The notes under the pieces are model-generated. The model was not told the DNA's origin, searched no databases, and was given only the letters and a program-made list of their open reading frames with translations. A stretch of 64,000 bases of DNA from Kryptolebias marmoratus. Taxonomy: Eukaryota > Chordata > Actinopteri > Cyprinodontiformes > Rivulidae. Made by a program: the position numbers and the translations under genes. The stretch spans positions 10,583,236-10,647,235 of the forward strand of contig NC_051449.1 in assembly GCF_001649575.2 (NCBI RefSeq), in the 5' to 3' direction. Every line of letters begins with the position of its first letter. The first letter of the stretch is position 1. This document shows positions 63,895 through 64,000 of this stretch, piece by piece.

Positions 63895-64000
63895 CCTGGC
63901 TATAGATGAGGGGATATTCAAAATCTTCTCGATTTTTTTGTTGAGGAACAATATTTTTAGACTGGTGAACTTTTGCTCATCTTTATTTAGACCCAGTCCT
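63895..64000 (-). mobile_element. Tc1-like element, N-terminal transposase remnant
   Basis: On the minus strand GATGAGCAAAAGTTCACCAG, CCTCAACAAAAAAATCGAG and TTTTGAATATCCCCTCATC follow the start and helix-turn-helix part of the same Tc1-like transposase family, badly degraded. The element runs off the window edge. Confidence 0.6.

Overview
The window is vertebrate nuclear DNA, almost certainly from a teleost fish. It has three intron-rich genes with canonical GT-AG introns, AT-rich intergenic DNA full of (CA)n microsatellites, and a decayed Tc1-like transposon and retroposon of types common in bony fish. I saw no prokaryotic operon, CRISPR array or organelle gene. The species cannot be named from the sequence alone.

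The genes, in order, are kctd1 (+, coding 9392-15512, 5 exons, 342 codons), psma8 (-, coding 47104-44620, 7 exons, 251 codons) and ss18 (+, coding 47902-56470, 10 exons, 381 codons). I read all 22 coding exons across splice sites in phase. This is the human 18q11.2 block SS18-PSMA8-TAF4B-KCTD1 reversed, with the same relative orientations, except that I see no trace of TAF4B between kctd1 and psma8. psma8 and ss18 are head-to-head with 797 bp between start codons, so they may share promoter DNA. A perfect NRF1-type palindrome lies there, nearer psma8.

Region by region: 1-9.0 kb is kctd1 upstream DNA with a modular dispersed repeat and a CpG-rich patch near 4.9-5.5 kb. 9.0-16.5 kb is kctd1 with a 53-base assembly gap in intron 2. 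16.5-44.2 kb is gene-free: at least six more copies of the modular repeat, a (TCCA)n retroposon, a palindrome-ended repeat also found in kctd1 intron 4, and stretches that could be regulatory. 44.2-58.1 kb is psma8 and ss18, with a tRNA-derived SINE-like sequence and a possible 27-base microexon in the last ss18 intron. 58.1-61.7 kb has no recognised gene. 61.7-64 kb holds Tc1-like transposase remnants split by about 1.3 kb that includes a 165-base tandem duplication.

The three genes do not form one pathway. kctd1 encodes a BTB-domain regulator of AP-2 transcription factors, psma8 an alpha4-type 20S proteasome subunit, and ss18 a BAF chromatin-remodelling subunit. Their adjacency is conserved synteny. 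I found no convincing new molecular system. The most checkable leads are the missing TAF4B, the ss18 microexon, the repeat beside a kctd1 splice acceptor and the modular 300-bp repeat family.
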